A stretch of DNA of 64,000 bases from Xenopus tropicalis (Eukaryota; Chordata; Amphibia; Anura; Pipidae), in NCBI RefSeq assembly GCF_000004195.4, contig NC_030683.2, forward strand, positions 78,213,410-78,277,409. The letters are read 5' to 3'. Of the stretch, positions 38,152 through 48,814 are shown piece by piece. Made by a program: the position numbers and the translations under genes. Below the pieces are notes generated by a model that saw nothing but the letters and a program-made list of their open reading frames with translations, ran no database searches and was not told the origin of the DNA. The stretch's first letter is position 1. The number at the start of each line of letters is the position of its first letter.

Positions 38152-38760
38152 TTAAAGGAGAAGGAAAGTCAAAACCTATTAAGCACACTATTAAATAGTA
38201 CTACTATTGCTGTGTAAAAATGCTATATTTCTGGCTTGCCTAATGAAAGATTTACAGAGATACACATACTAGAACCTACATACTTGTTTCAGTGAACGGC
38301 GCCGCCATCTTGTCCAGCATGTCTGTATGGGCTGAAAAGCACAAGCCAGCCCCCCCTCCGATCCCCGATCCTGTCACAAAGCCTCCGCCGCTCCCCGCTC
38401 CTGCCACAAACCCCCCCGCTCCTGCCACAAACCCCCCCGCTCCTGCCACAAACCCTCCGCCGCTCCCCACACCTGCCCCCCCGCTCCCCCCACCTGCATG
38501 TTCTCCGTCGCTGCATCACCATGGCAACCAGATGCTCCTGCTGTGTGCGCATGCGCCGCCTACAGTAACAAGTCGCCAAGTCTGGGAAGGAGCGATGCAT
38601 TATGGGAATCTTCTCTACACTGCTCAGCGTTTTTTTCCTGTTTGGCTTCTGATCATCTGAACGGGAGAAATATGGGGAGACTTAAGGGCACTATTGAGAC
38701 AACTGAAGGTATGCCTGCAGCTTCAGGTTAACTCTTTACTAGCCTTTCCTTCTCCTTTAA
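38152..38760. mobile_element. T2-type MITE with internal 21-bp repeat
   Basis: TTAAAGGAGAAGGAAAG opens it and its inverse CTTTCCTTCTCCTTTAA closes it, with TTAA at both edges. The right half matches 26906-27117, while the left half differs, so the element looks chimeric. Between about 38394 and 38460 three 21-bp units (CCGCTCCTGCCACAAACCC type) encode a Pro-Ala-Thr-Asn cycle in one frame and glycine-rich cycles on the other strand. These account for the open frames of up to 122 residues. Confidence 0.85.
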
Positions 38761-39409
38761 AGTGTATCTTAAGCCTACTAAATACATCTTCACAGTGGTG
38801 TAAGTGTATTCTGCCCTGCTAATGAATATTGCTGCAACCAGTCTACCTCTATGCAAACATATCTCCCACGTGAATAGTACTCCCTGTATGAGAATAAACA
38901 CATGTTGCTTGTTTAAGAACCTCTGGCATCCAAAAATCCTGATTGTGGAGTGTGAGCGTTGTAGTTGAACAATGCTGGTTTCTTATTCCACACAACATAT
39001 CGAGGGCCCAACTGAGAGAGAGGGTCTTTATGTAATAGTGTTCTACCTGAGGAGTCGCTAAACTCTACTGTACTGTAATACTGAACATCTGTCACTGTAA
39101 TTAAGACATTCTTGTATCTTAAAATTAAATTTTATTTCTTTTAATTTCGTAGAATGCCACTGTGTACTTTGGAAATATCTATTTGTGAATAAACATTTAA
39201 AGAGTTTATTATTAAAAAATTTCCATTTTCCACAATGCCTTGTTTGCAATTTTACTAGTTTTATATACACTTGTATGAAACCCTGTGTGTGCTGGCATTA
39301 TATATATATATACAAATATACTGTATATAGTAACATTGCTCCAAACAATATTTTAATTTAATTAGGCAGAATTTTATTTTTCCCATTTTCCCTTCTCTGG
39401 ACCCACTTG
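38761..39409. other. Unassigned DNA
   Basis: Short (TA)n near 39300-39310; nothing else recognised. Confidence 0.4.
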
Positions 39410-39417
39410 CTCTAGAC

Positions 39418-39747
39418 TAGAGGTAGGGAACCTATGGCTCGCAAGCCAGATGTGGCTCTTTTGATGGCTGCATCTGGCTCGCTGCCAAATCTTTAATAAA
39501 AAGAATAACGGGGGGCGTGAGAACATGTATCCGCCGAGCGCAGGCCACTCCCTCCTCCGCATCCGCATCCGGCATCCTTAGGACCCACCCTACCTTGCCC
39601 AACAGCATCCGTGGCCGAACAGGCCTGAAGCCGCATCGTCCTCCACAAGCAGCCGCAAATCAAGGCCCCGGTATGGCTCTAATGGAATTACATTTTAAAA
39701 TATTTGGTGTTTATGGCTCTCTCAGCCAAAAAGATTCCTGACCCCTG
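39418..39747. mobile_element. hAT-like MITE with perfect 8-bp duplication
   Basis: It begins TAGAGGTAGGGAACCTATGG and ends ATTCCTGACCCCTG, the classic hAT CAGGGGT-type terminus with two changes at the left tip. CTCTAGAC is present on both sides (39410-39417 and 39748-39755). It is 330 bp with a GC-rich core of CATCCGCATCCG words. Inner repeats TGGCTC resemble the subterminal motifs of hAT-Charlie-like elements. Confidence 0.93.
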
Positions 39748-39755
39748 CTCTAGAC

Positions 39756-41101
39756 TGTACTGATTACTGCAGACTAAGCCATTATCATTCTTTCCTTTTG
39801 ATATAAGGGTTGTACACCTTTGTTCTTTCTAAAGTCTGGGGTCTCAGGCTTCCTGCTTTGCCCTGGACTGCCCTTCTCTAAGGGCATGTAAAGATGGGTG
39901 ACCTGTACTGCAGGCTGCCATGTTTGTGTTGCAGTAACCCATTCACCATTATACATGCAAACCTTGTGTACAGCTGCTAGTGGGTGTGCATTAAAATGTA
40001 TTTGAAAGCTGGCTGCATCGCCTGCCCTGATGCACATTATATGCATAATTAAACTGATAATTAGCACTGCTACAAAGGGGAATTAAACAGCTGCAGTCTG
40101 TACTACACCAAAGAAAATGTCTTTAATATGCTGCTGGGAAATATAATCCTCGCTGATTTTACAAACACACATACCTTGCCTGTTACAGAAGTAAAGACCT
40201 TTACTTGGAAGCTTAATGCTTAGTAGGACTGAGGCAGTTATATTCCATAGCTACAACTAAATAAACCCCGTCTAATTAGTACTAGTAGAACTGTGGCACT
40301 GCCCCTTGAGTAGAAGAGAGGCAGCATAAAACCAGTCCCAATGAGATTAATGCTAACGACACACTTTGTGTAATGACTGATGGCAGCAGAGAAATTCAGA
40401 CCATTTTCTCCCCATATGTGCACACATTGACATAATTGGAATCCCCCTTTTCACTTCAAACCTGATAGATTTTTCTAGAACTTCATTTTCTAGATAGGGC
40501 ACAGTTTGGACATTTTTGGCATTACAGCCACTTGAATATCATATGGATGAAGCAACCTTTTTCCAGCCATGGTAGTGGAGCTTTGGGTATCAGGGAAACC
40601 CCTGCCAAAAGGTAGAGAGGCAAAATATTTGATACCCAAAAAAACATTCACGAAACGGTATCCTCCATTAATTGGTATCATCCCTTAAATTGCAGGTAAC
40701 AAAGTGATACATAGATTGCGCACTTCAACTGCATGTGATTTGTCTGTTACAAAAAATAATATTGTGTAGGAAACAGGAGTAGGTATTCAGGAGTGTAGGC
40801 GTATAGGACTCCCTTTTGTCTCTGTGTCTGTATCTTGTGCCTCATTCACATAAACAGACTCAACTGGCACACTAAGCATGCCATGGCAAGAATGGGAAGT
40901 AGTCAGTCTGCTCCAGAAACATGTCTAGCACAAAACAATATGGTAATCAATGAAGTAAACAGAAAATGCATCAGTGAATGTACTCTATGGAAGCTCTATA
41001 TATAGTTTTATATATGGATGATGGCAATTTATGCCCACAAGAACCCCATAATTGCCATTTTATGTGATGAGGCAGCTGCTAACTAGCAGCCTTTGTTAAA
41101 A
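39756..41101. other. Unassigned DNA
   Basis: No feature was recognised. The 97-residue minus-strand open frame at 39774-40067 has no known motif. Confidence 0.4.
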
Positions 41102-41390
41102 AATATTATTATCCTTTATTTTATATTACACTGATATGTGAAGCAGGATTTTACAGAGATTGTTATCCATACCAGTCCCTGCCTGAACCTTATGAGTTCC
41201 CAATCACATTTACTCACAAGGGTCAGTTTCATCAGGAGCTAGTTAACTTGCCTGTACGTTACAGGAGTGTGGGAAGAAACTAAAGCCAGAAGAAAATCAC
41301 AGAGTTGGCATACAAACTAGAGCACCCTGCTTAGCACTAAACTGATGCCCCAGCGCTGCAAGGCAGGAATGCTACCCACTGAGCCAAAAT
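41102..41390 (-). mobile_element. tRNA-derived SINE with L2-type tail
   Basis: On the minus strand it opens with TGGCTCAGTGGGTAGC (41386-41371), a good match to a tRNA A box, then GCCTTGCAGCGCTGGGG. A degraded B-box region follows. The central part has TTTCTTCCCACACTCC. The tail has GGCAGGGACTGGTATG, ATCTCTGTAAAATCCTG, TATAAAATAAAGGATAATAAT, the 3' end shared with L2-type LINEs. This full head-to-tail order is known for vertebrate V-SINE-like families. It was transcribed by Pol III originally; the B box is too decayed for that now. Confidence 0.75.
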
Positions 41391-41639
41391 TCTAACTTTT
41401 ACCTTTTACTAGTCATAACATTAGCCACAGCTGGTGTGCTATTGGGAATCAGTTTCTACAGCCAGTGTGTATTCATTTTATAGTTCTACCAATTTCTTGT
41501 AAATGTTCTAGAAAGACAAATTTACTTTTAACTAACTAGAAAATGAAATATATCTAGCTGTGCAGCAACAGCTGAGGTGCTGGGTGAGAGGGGTTATAAG
41601 GGCCAGGGAGGGGATTGAGAGTGACGGACCTAGGGGAAA
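41391..41639. other. Unassigned spacer
   Basis: Nothing recognised. Confidence 0.35.
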
Positions 41640-41805
41640 CGATCGATCACGCCAGAGCAAAGGAAGCCCCAATAGCACAAAAAGTCACGCGGTATGGAAA
41701 AAGCTGTCGTAAAAAAAACACCCATGGACTTCAATGCTTTCCCCAGTTTTTGTCCGTTTCAAAACTCTTTTGGTGAAGTGAAACAGGACAGATTCGTTCA
41801 TTGGA
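41640..41805. mobile_element. hAT-like MITE remnant (TAGTGATG family)
   Basis: CCCATGGACTTCAATGC, TTTGGTGAAGTGAAAC and GGACAGATTCGTTCATTG match the right part of the family complete at 6017-6242, but the ATCACTA tip is mutated. The left end is not defined. Confidence 0.55.
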
Positions 41806-41873
41806 AGATAGTTGAAGATAGTTGGAAGATAACTTTTTCAGCTAATTGTCCAGATATGGTATTGGAATACTAT

Positions 41874-42089
41874 GGGGCAGATTTATCAAAATGTGAGTTT
41901 AAAACTTAAGTCATAAAAACTCACCCATGTCCTATTCATTCCTATGGGATTTTTAGAAAAGTATTTATCAGTGGGTGAAAGAACTCACCATTTGATAAAT
42001 GCGCTTCTAAAAACCCCATAGGAATGAATAGAACATGGGTGAGTTTTTACATCTTAAGTTCTGAACTCATGTTTGGATAAATCTGCCCC
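41874..42089. mobile_element. Palindromic MITE of the TTTATCA type
   Basis: GGGGCAGATTTATCAAAATG opens it and the inverse of GGATAAATCTGCCCC closes it. Long internal arms carry CCTATTCATTCCTATGGG and its inverse. The flanks read TAT on the left and TAA on the right, so the 3-bp duplication is imperfect or absent. Related to 18474-18677. Confidence 0.8.
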
Positions 42090-42099
42090 TAAGAGTTCT

Positions 42100-42880
42100 C
42101 ATAAAGGCCACTACAGAAGACATACAGAAGAAAAGATTTGCAAATGGATGGTGACTGGTTCTGTGACAGTCTTTGATAGCAATCCTCAGGAAGCACTAAT
42201 ACTCTTGCCAAATCAGCATTTGAAAACAGGCAACCTGAAATTGAGCTTAGCCATAAAATCACCTGTTTGAGAATAGAAATTGCTGTCTTGGTGCCTTCAT
42301 TTTGGGTTATATGTTTTTCATAAAAGTGTTGATCAAATTGTGTACACCAAATTGATTTACCATGAGAAATTTGCCGAAATGTTTGGGCATAAAAAAAAAC
42401 TGAAGAATAAACCTCTTTGCCTCTTTCTCTTAAAGGGACCAGAACCAAAACATGGGAGCACACCTGATTGCCATTGAGAAGACATGTTCTTTGAGCAGTC
42501 TAGCGCAAACAAAACAAGGGCTGGGGTTTGAGGCCAGCTTGAGTATGCAGCCTTTGTTTAAAATGTAGAGCATCCCAGTGTCGTTGGAGACCTTTGCCCA
42601 CTCTTGAAGCTTACCCACAGTCAGAATTGTTCAGTCTTACGGGACTCCTCTGATTTGTCTCTAATCTTCTGGGGTCTGCCTAACTTGTCACAGACAGAAA
42701 GAGGAAAGAGAAAGGACCTATCTTCACTTGGTTGCCAAGTAAAACTCTCTTGGGAAAAAAATATTTATCCTGAGCAAAATTTGTTCTTCGAAGCAAGGCT
42801 GGCTGCTAAATGCTTGCCAGAGCACATGCCTTGGCGCAGCAAAGGCCAAAGACCTGACTGTCATTTTGACTGAAGAATTA
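42100..42880 (-). pseudogene. DIRS-like retroelement reverse-transcriptase fossil
   Basis: Minus-strand conceptual residues between 42618 and 42270 include GMLYILNKGCILKLASNP, then VPLRERGKEVYSSVFFYA, and further on EGTKTAISILKQ. In DIRS-type reverse transcriptases the same order is seen: W..L..I..GY..EF...P, then GVYSPLFLV.KP.GKFR, then FKME....I...L, leading to the SIDLKDAY palm motif. The palm is lost or frame-shifted. Several stops and frameshifts separate the pieces. DIRS elements use tyrosine recombinase, but no recombinase domain is visible here. The upstream 42604-42873 part is assigned only by contiguity. Confidence 0.5.
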
Positions 42881-42934
42881 CAGATAATCATTTGTCAGTT
42901 TGATGACCTTAAGGCCTTTAGATATTCTCCACTT

Positions 42935-43008
42935 TTTTTTGCGAATCTTTTGAAAGATTTGCAAATTTTTCCGCAAAGCGAAATGGGACAGATTTGCTCA
43001 TCACTACA
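42935..43008. mobile_element. hAT-like MITE, right-end fragment
   Basis: GCGAATCTTTTGAAAG...GGGACAGATTTGCTCATCACTA matches the right half of the family at 6017-6242. The left half is missing. Confidence 0.7.
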
Positions 43009-43393
43009 ATTATGTAGTAGCTTGAGGTTAGGAAGCACAAGTGTTAACTGCATTAAAACCTTTTTGCATACTTGATTTAAATCATGATATAAACTGAAAC
43101 ACAGCCACTGGCAGTGCCTACTAAAAATTTTCAGGGAAACAGTCATATTGTCTAAGGATAATCTGATTTAGACAATGCACACATTTTAGATGGCTTTCTG
43201 TCATGGTTTCTGTCTTCTAAGTGGGAGGACTTGGGTAGAATACAAAAAAAAAAAACAATAAAGAAAATTAAAGCAGAAAAAGTAGCATAGGCTAAATAAC
43301 CCACAACTTACTAGAACCTTATGGGTATACCCAGATGCTGCACTACTAAAAAGGGAAGGCTGCAGGGAGCTAACAACTCAAACCTATTTAAAA
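43009..43393. other. Unassigned spacer
   Basis: Nothing recognised left of the Tc1 insertion. Confidence 0.4.
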
Positions 43394-43395
43394 TA

Positions 43396-43605
43396 CAGTG
43401 GAGGAAATAATTATTTGACCCCTCACTGATTTTGTAAGTTTGTCCAATGACAAAGAAATGAAAAGTCTCAGAACAGTATCATTTCAATGGTAGGTTTATT
43501 TTAACAGTGGCAGATAGCACATCAAAAGGAAAATCGAAAAAATAACTTTAAATAAAACATAGCAACTGATTTGCATTTCATTGAGTGAAATAAGTTTTTG
43601 AACCC
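43396..43605 (+). repeat. Left terminal inverted repeat of the Tc1 element
   Basis: Outer direct repeat at about 43401-43423 and inner direct repeat at about 43584-43607, both of type GAAATAA.T.TTTGA.CCCCT. The interior is AT-rich and matches the right repeat with only scattered differences. Confidence 0.9.
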
Positions 43606-43760
43606 CTACCAACCATTAAGAGTTCTGGCTCCCACAGAGTGGTTAGACACTTCTACTCAATTAGTCAACCTCATTAAGGACACCTGTCTTAACTAGTCAC
43701 CTGTATAAAAGACACCTGTCCACAGAATCAATCAATCAAGCAGACTCCAAACTCTCCAAC

Positions 43761-44758
43761 ATGGGAAAGACCAAAGAGCTGTCCAAGGATGTCAGAGACA
43801 AAATTGTAGACCTGCACAAGGCTGGAATGGGCTACAAAACCATTAGCAAGAAGCTGGGAGATAAGGTGACAACTGTTGGTGCGATTGTTCGAAAATGGAA
43901 GGAGCACAAAATGACCATCAATCGACCTCGCTCTGGGGCTCCACGCAAGATCTCACCTCGTGGGGTGTCAATGATTCTGAGAAAGGTGAAAAAGCATCCT
44001 AGAACTACACGGGAGGAGTTAGTTAATGACCTCAAATTAGCAGGGACCACAGTCACCAAGAAAACCATTGGAAACACATTACACCGCAATGGATTAAAAT
44101 CCTGCAGGGCTCGCAAGGTCCCCCTGCTCAAGAAGGCACATGTGCAGGCCCGTCTGAAGTTTGCCAATGAACACCTGAATGATTCTGTGAGTGACTGGGA
44201 GAAGGTACTGTGGTCTGATGAGACCAAAATAGAGCTCTTTGGAGGAAGAAAAATGCTGCCTATGACCCCCAAAACACCGTCCCCACCGTCAAGCATGGGG
44301 GTGGAAACATTTTGCTTTGGGGGTGTTTTTCTGCTAAGGGCACAGGACAACTTATTCGCATTAACGGGAAAATGGACGGAGCCATGTATCGTGAAATCCT
44401 GAACGACAACCTCCTTCCCTCTGCCAGGAAACTGAAAATGGGTCGTGGATGGGTGTTCCAGCACGACAATGACCCAAAACATACAGCAAAGGCAACAAAG
44501 GAGTGGCTCAAGAAGAAGCACATTAACGTCATGGAGTGGCCTAGTCAGTCTCCGGACCTTAATCCAATAGAAAACCTATGGAGGGAGCTCAAGCTCAGAG
44601 TTGCACAGAGACAGCCTCGAAACCTTAGGGATTTAGAGATGATCTGCAAAGAGGAGTGGACCAACATTCCTCCTAAAATGTGTGCAAACTTGGTCATCAA
44701 TTACAAGAAACGTTTGACCTCTGTGCTTGCAAACAAGGGTTTTTCCACTAAGTATTAA
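43761..44758 (+). pseudogene. Tc1-type DDE transposase with one frameshift
   Basis: The protein cuts and pastes the transposon at TA sites. It starts [20 protein letters not shown], the usual Tc1 start with a paired-type helix-turn-helix DNA-binding region (residues about 1-115). A GRPR-like AT-hook equivalent reads [10 protein letters not shown]. Catalytic residues are the D in WSDETK (near 44218), the D in FQHDNDPKH (near 44467) and the E in NPIENLW, giving the DD34E spacing of the Tc1 family. The reading frame changes once, at an A-run near 44248-44254 after IELFGG, where one base seems to be missing. Codons before this read as one open frame of 213 residues, and the second as a frame to the stop at 44758. 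Total length is normal for the family, about 330 residues. As it stands the gene cannot make a full enzyme, unless the shift is a sequencing error or is bypassed. Confidence 0.93.
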
Positions 44759-44775
44759 GTCTTTTTTTGTTAGAG

Positions 44776-44984
44776 GGTTCAAAAACTTATTTCACTCAAT
44801 GAAATGCAAATCAGTTGCTATCTTTTATTTAAAGTTATTTTTTCGATTTTCCTTTTGATGTGCTATTTGCCACTGTTAAAATAAACCTACCATTGAAATG
44901 ATACTGTTCTGAGACTTTTCATTTCTTTGTCATTGGACAAACTTACAAAATCAGTGAGGGGTCAAATAACTATTTCCTCCACTG
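44776..44984 (-). repeat. Right terminal inverted repeat of the Tc1 element
   Basis: Inverse of the left repeat, beginning GGTTCAAAAACTTATTTCAC and ending CCTCCACTG. Differences include the TATTTGCCACTG stretch near 44865. Confidence 0.9.
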
Positions 44985-44986
44985 TA

Positions 44987-45337
44987 TATTGTAGTCCCCT
45001 GTTGGCCTGAACAAGTGACATACCACCCAAATTCTGAAGTGATGACTGCACTGGCATTTCAACAAAAGCCCTATTTGACATAGTCATTTAAGTTTATAGC
45101 ATATCTTTAGGTCCTTGTACTTTTCTATTGTTGTCTATGGAAGGGATTTGCCGCCAGCAAGTGGTAACAAGCGGAACTGCAAGTCCTAGTCATTTCTGAA
45201 AATTAATATTTCCAAACTATGCACTTACTAGATTTTGCCATGGCCTTTATGTTAATCAACTGTACATGCAATAACATATGTACTTTTACCTGTGAGTACA
45301 GGGATGCTTTGCGCAGCTTCTGACACGTCATTTAGTG
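44987..45337. other. Unassigned spacer
   Basis: Nothing recognised right of the Tc1 insertion. Confidence 0.4.
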
Positions 45338-45440
45338 ATTATTATTATCACTTATTTATAAATCACCAATGTACTCTGCAGCGCTGTACAATATATGACT
45401 ATATACATTAAAAATACAGATGTACATACAAAGCATCCAA
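45338..45440 (-). mobile_element. L2-type LINE/SINE 3' end fragment
   Basis: Minus-strand TTGTACAGCGCTGCAGAGTAC and TTTATAAATAAGTGATAATAA match the tail at 19347-19530; degraded internally. Confidence 0.7.
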
Positions 45441-45508
45441 TAAATGATAAAAGTGAATAATTGCTGAAGCCTTTGAGCTCGAACACTCATAAAGAAATTT
45501 GTGTATGA

Positions 45509-45703
45509 GTTAAGGAACTCGCGTGGGGTTTCAAGGAAAAACCCTCATTAATTGAAGTATTTTTCCCTGTGTGGGCTTTCTTAAATAAGAAAATTTAGCT
45601 CCTAAGAGCTACCATTTTTTTTTTATTTAAGAAAGTAGCTCAGGGAAAAATACCTAAACTAACTCGATTTTATTCCCCGTAACCCTGTGCGAGTTCCTTA
45701 ATT
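45509..45703. repeat. Imperfect inverted repeat, probable MITE remnant
   Basis: TTAAGGAACTCGCG at the left pairs with the inverse of CGAGTTCCTTAA at the right. Inner arms TATTTTTCCCTG / CAGGGAAAAATA and CTTTCTTAAATAA / TTATTTAAGAAAG also pair, around TAGCTCCTAAGAGCTA. No target duplication was identified. Confidence 0.75.
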
Positions 45704-46559
45704 CACATGGGGTATCTTTTATGATTTCTTTTTTAAAGACATATGAAAATAAAATGCTGCATTTTTAGGTAAGACTTGCTCTAATTACAACAATGTGTAC
45801 CATACCTACCATATATGATATCATCTTTAAAATGTTTTTGTACAGCACTTGTGTTTAGCAATTGTGAAAAAACACAATGGTAAGTTATGAAAATATTTTA
45901 AATGACTTAAAATTCCTTGGGACTAACGCTTGAATCATGGAAACACGCAGAACAGCTGGCAACTGAGCTTTTTCTTGTATTACAGAGAATATGGTACACC
46001 TCACATTAGAATATAGTGTTCATGCATATTACTGTTCTACTGTTCTTATTGCTCATGCACATTACAGATTTATGTGTGATTGGAGTTAGAAAGAATGTCT
46101 GTAAATCAGATACAAGTATATGGACTTGCAGACATGAAGAGTAACACATATTGGCATACTTGGGTGTGTTTTTTAAAGAGGTTGCATCCAAATGCATGAC
46201 GTGGGACAGTCATGTACTTAGAGAAGGGAGAAGGGTTCATAAATTCAACCCCCCATTATGATACCTAGAACTTAGCTTCACACAGAGCCTTATATGACTA
46301 AATCTTTTACAGACATAATTCCAGTCCCTGTAGTCTATATTACAAGCTGCTGATCAAACCTGTGTAACCCTTCTTGGCATACTCCTGTAGAATAAATAGA
46401 TCATACTCATTTATACCTAGTATTTTACCTGTTGGCCATCCGTGAGCCCTGGCCCCTATGTTTGTTGAGGATACTGGGAAACTAGGATTCATGGTGCAGT
46501 TGCTCAAACAAGCGGGCACTGAGGAATACATATCAGGGGGTTTTGATGCAATATAAACA
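45704..46559. other. Unassigned DNA
   Basis: Nothing recognised. Confidence 0.4.
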
Positions 46560-46579
46560 AAATAAAGAAATTAAATGAA

Positions 46580-47340
46580 GAAATGTAGCAGGCGTCTAAT
46601 AAAAACAACACTCCTACACTGGGGACACCTGGGACCTGTCTCACCAGCAGATACAACCACACTGACTGTCTTACTAGCACAGTCCATTTACTATAAAAGT
46701 CCCCAATCTACTCTGGATGGGATAAAGAAAAGCACAGTTTAATGCAATGTGTCCCTTCCCAAGTCCTCTTAATACTCTAGGTAGCGCTACCTTACTCAAA
46801 GTAACTTGGTAGCCGCTCCCATGTAGCAGTTATATGAACAACACCTATTCTTACACAGGGGCCCCACACTTCTATCCTTGGCAATATCCTCTCTTTGGTG
46901 GTTCACTCACCGGGGTCCACACAGAGGCAGACACATTGGAGCTTACAGGCAGCTCTGCAGCACACACTCTCCATAGTGGTGCCAATCACTTTCTGAAGAT
47001 CTAGCAGTTTGGCATGGAAAACAGGATGGACTTTCTCTGTGCAGCTGGAGCTCTAGGGCTCATCTCTTGGCCAAGTTCAACAAGGGCTGATGCAAAATCC
47101 TGTCTGGTTTCCTGGACAGTATCTCTCACTCTCTCAGGGAGCAACAGCAGGGGATCCTTTAAAACCTCTGCTGGCCCAGTAGATTTGACTCCAAAACCAG
47201 ACTCTCTCTTGGTCCTTGTCCTTTCCCAGATGTCCTTTGTAGCTCCCAGCCAATCGGATAGCTCCCTTGCCTGTAACTAGGCAGGATAATGTCAGAGGCA
47301 GAACAGATGGAAGGGTTCTTTAAACCCTATAGACAGCCAT
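46580..47340 (-). mobile_element. Possible LTR-like block
   Basis: It is GC-richer than its surroundings. Read on the minus strand it has GATTGGCTGGGAGC, a CCAAT-like motif, and it ends ...TTATTAGACGCCTGCTACA, a terminus of LTR type. No primer-binding site, TATA box at the expected place or coding part was identified. An 88-residue plus-strand open frame has no motif. An old solo LTR is only one option. Confidence 0.25.
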
Positions 47341-48043
47341 GCAGGTTCAGATTTTAGTCTTCTTTCAAAGAACATTCAAATATCAATTGTATGCAACAAT
47401 CTAAAACTAACATTCAGACTGAAATTGTAGGATAAAGCCAAAGCCAAAGCACAAATCTGAGGATGTTCTGAACATGAAATAGTTGTCAGACACCAATCGT
47501 ACGAAAGTCACTTCCTGGAAAGTCCCCCAAGGATATTGTCCGATACACAAAAAATGTACAGATTTTATCGTTATCTGGCCATTTTCTAACCTGTCCGATC
47601 AACCAAAGCATCTTGTTATGAATATGTCATATTCAGGAAACTGGTTCTTTTATTGATGAAAGATAAGGGAAGATTTTCAGAGCAGGGTAATCTTTTTGTA
47701 TTTCATGTCTTTGCAAGGTCATACTACTGTATAATTTTTCTATCTTTGTACTCTTTTTTTATTCTTTCTTCTTTCTAACAGTGACGTACACTACTAGCTC
47801 CTGTGTGTTCCTCACCATGCCCCTAACTGTGAATGTCTTGTAGTTACCAAGGTTACCATTAAATAATAAATATCCAGTCTAACAAGCACCTCTCACTGTT
47901 CTGGCAGTGTAGCTTTGGTGGTAAAATTCCACTAACTTCCATAAGCTATACATTTTATCGTACACCTCCAAAATACTTCATAGAACATGCTGTTATTTAG
48001 CTTCATTATCTTCTGACAAACATTGCGTAGGGGATGCAGTGAG
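47341..48043. other. Unassigned DNA
   Basis: Nothing recognised. Confidence 0.4.
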
Positions 48044-48215
48044 TTAAAGGAGAACTAAAGCTTAACAAAAAAATAAGCCAGACCATTTAGCAGTGAAGAT
48101 TTGTGTCTCAAAAGATGCCCCCAGTAGCTCCCTATATTCATCTCTGTTTAATTAGTAATTATTTAGTAATAAATCCAGAATTAAATTAAATGGCATCTGA
48201 GAAATACCAGAATTA
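48044..48215 (-). mobile_element. Partial TTAA MITE of the 7415/11224 family
   Basis: TTAAAGGAGAACTAAAGCTTAA is a T2-type end. Following words such as GATGCCCCCAGTAGCTCCC are the inverse of blocks in 11224-11793. The rest of the family is absent here. Confidence 0.6.
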
Positions 48216-48226
48216 GTATTCAGCCT

Positions 48227-48503
48227 CAGGCCCAAATTTGTGGAGCCACAAAGGCCTGGGCCTAGGGCGGCACAAACCTGGGGGCGGCATGCCGCCGCAC
48301 CAAAATCCTAAAATTTTTGTTCCCATACAGAGCAATGGGGACTTCTCCCACTGCTCCGTATGGCAGTTCGGCCTACCGCGCATGCGCGCCCCCCCCCCGC
48401 TGTTCGCTCATGCGCACTCCCGCTGTTCACACATGCACGTGACCGGGGGGTTGGATTGAGGTGGCCGTGCGACCAGGGGCGGCCTCGGGGAAATCCAGCC
48501 CTG
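48227..48503. mobile_element. hAT-like MITE with perfect 8-bp duplication
   Basis: It starts CAGGCCCAAATTTGTGG and ends GGAAATCCAGCCCTG, with TTCAGCCT on both sides (48219-48226 and 48504-48511). It is 277 bp and CpG-rich. An inverted relative is at 61846-62096. Confidence 0.92.
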
Positions 48504-48588
48504 TTCAGCCTTTAGCATCATTTTGTTTAGGATTTCTGATGACCCCCTAACATGTGGAGGCTTATTTATCAAAATTTGTGTTTGCGAC

Positions 48589-48702
48589 TAGTGATGAGCA
48601 AATTTTTTCGCCAGGCAGGAATTTGCAGCGAATTTCGCAAATTTTTTTGTCATTTTGAGAATTTTCCAGCAAACCAACAGAGAACAGATTCGCTTATCAC
48701 TA
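48589..48702. mobile_element. Short hAT-like MITE, one-mismatch duplication
   Basis: TAGTGATGAGCAAATT opens it and GATTCGCTTATCACTA closes it. The flanks are TTTGCGAC (48581-48588) and TTTGTGAC (48703-48710). The single difference is a CpG-to-TpG change, consistent with methylation decay after insertion. It is an internally deleted relative of 6017-6242. Confidence 0.9.
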
Positions 48703-48814
48703 TTTGTGACATTTTCATATTTTTTTCCTAATGCGATTAAACTCGAAATGTTATCAAACTTACATGTTTGATAGTTTATTAAAAAATCTGAACAGAAAAA
48801 ATGACTTAGAGACT

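Larger units (their letters stand above)
43396..44984 (+). mobile_element. Tc1/mariner transposon, 1589 bp, near-complete
   Basis: The element runs from CAGTGGAGGAAATAATTATT to its inverse at CTATTTCCTCCACTG. It is flanked by the TA target at 43394-43395 and 44985-44986, as Tc1/mariner integration requires. Terminal inverted repeats are about 210 bp (43396-43605 and 44776-44984) and almost identical. Each holds an outer and an inner copy of a GAAATAA.T.TTTGA.CCC word in the same direction, i.e. the IR/DR arrangement of transposase binding sites. One transposase gene fills the interior. High terminal identity and a single coding lesion suggest recent activity. Confidence 0.96.

Noticed and set aside
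38289..38660. Proline-rich and glycine-rich open frames as a gene
   Set aside because: They lie entirely inside a T2 MITE and arise from a 21-bp repeat.
43832..44521. 229-residue minus-strand open frame opposite the transposase
   Set aside because: Shadow of the transposase coding strand; it has no family motif.
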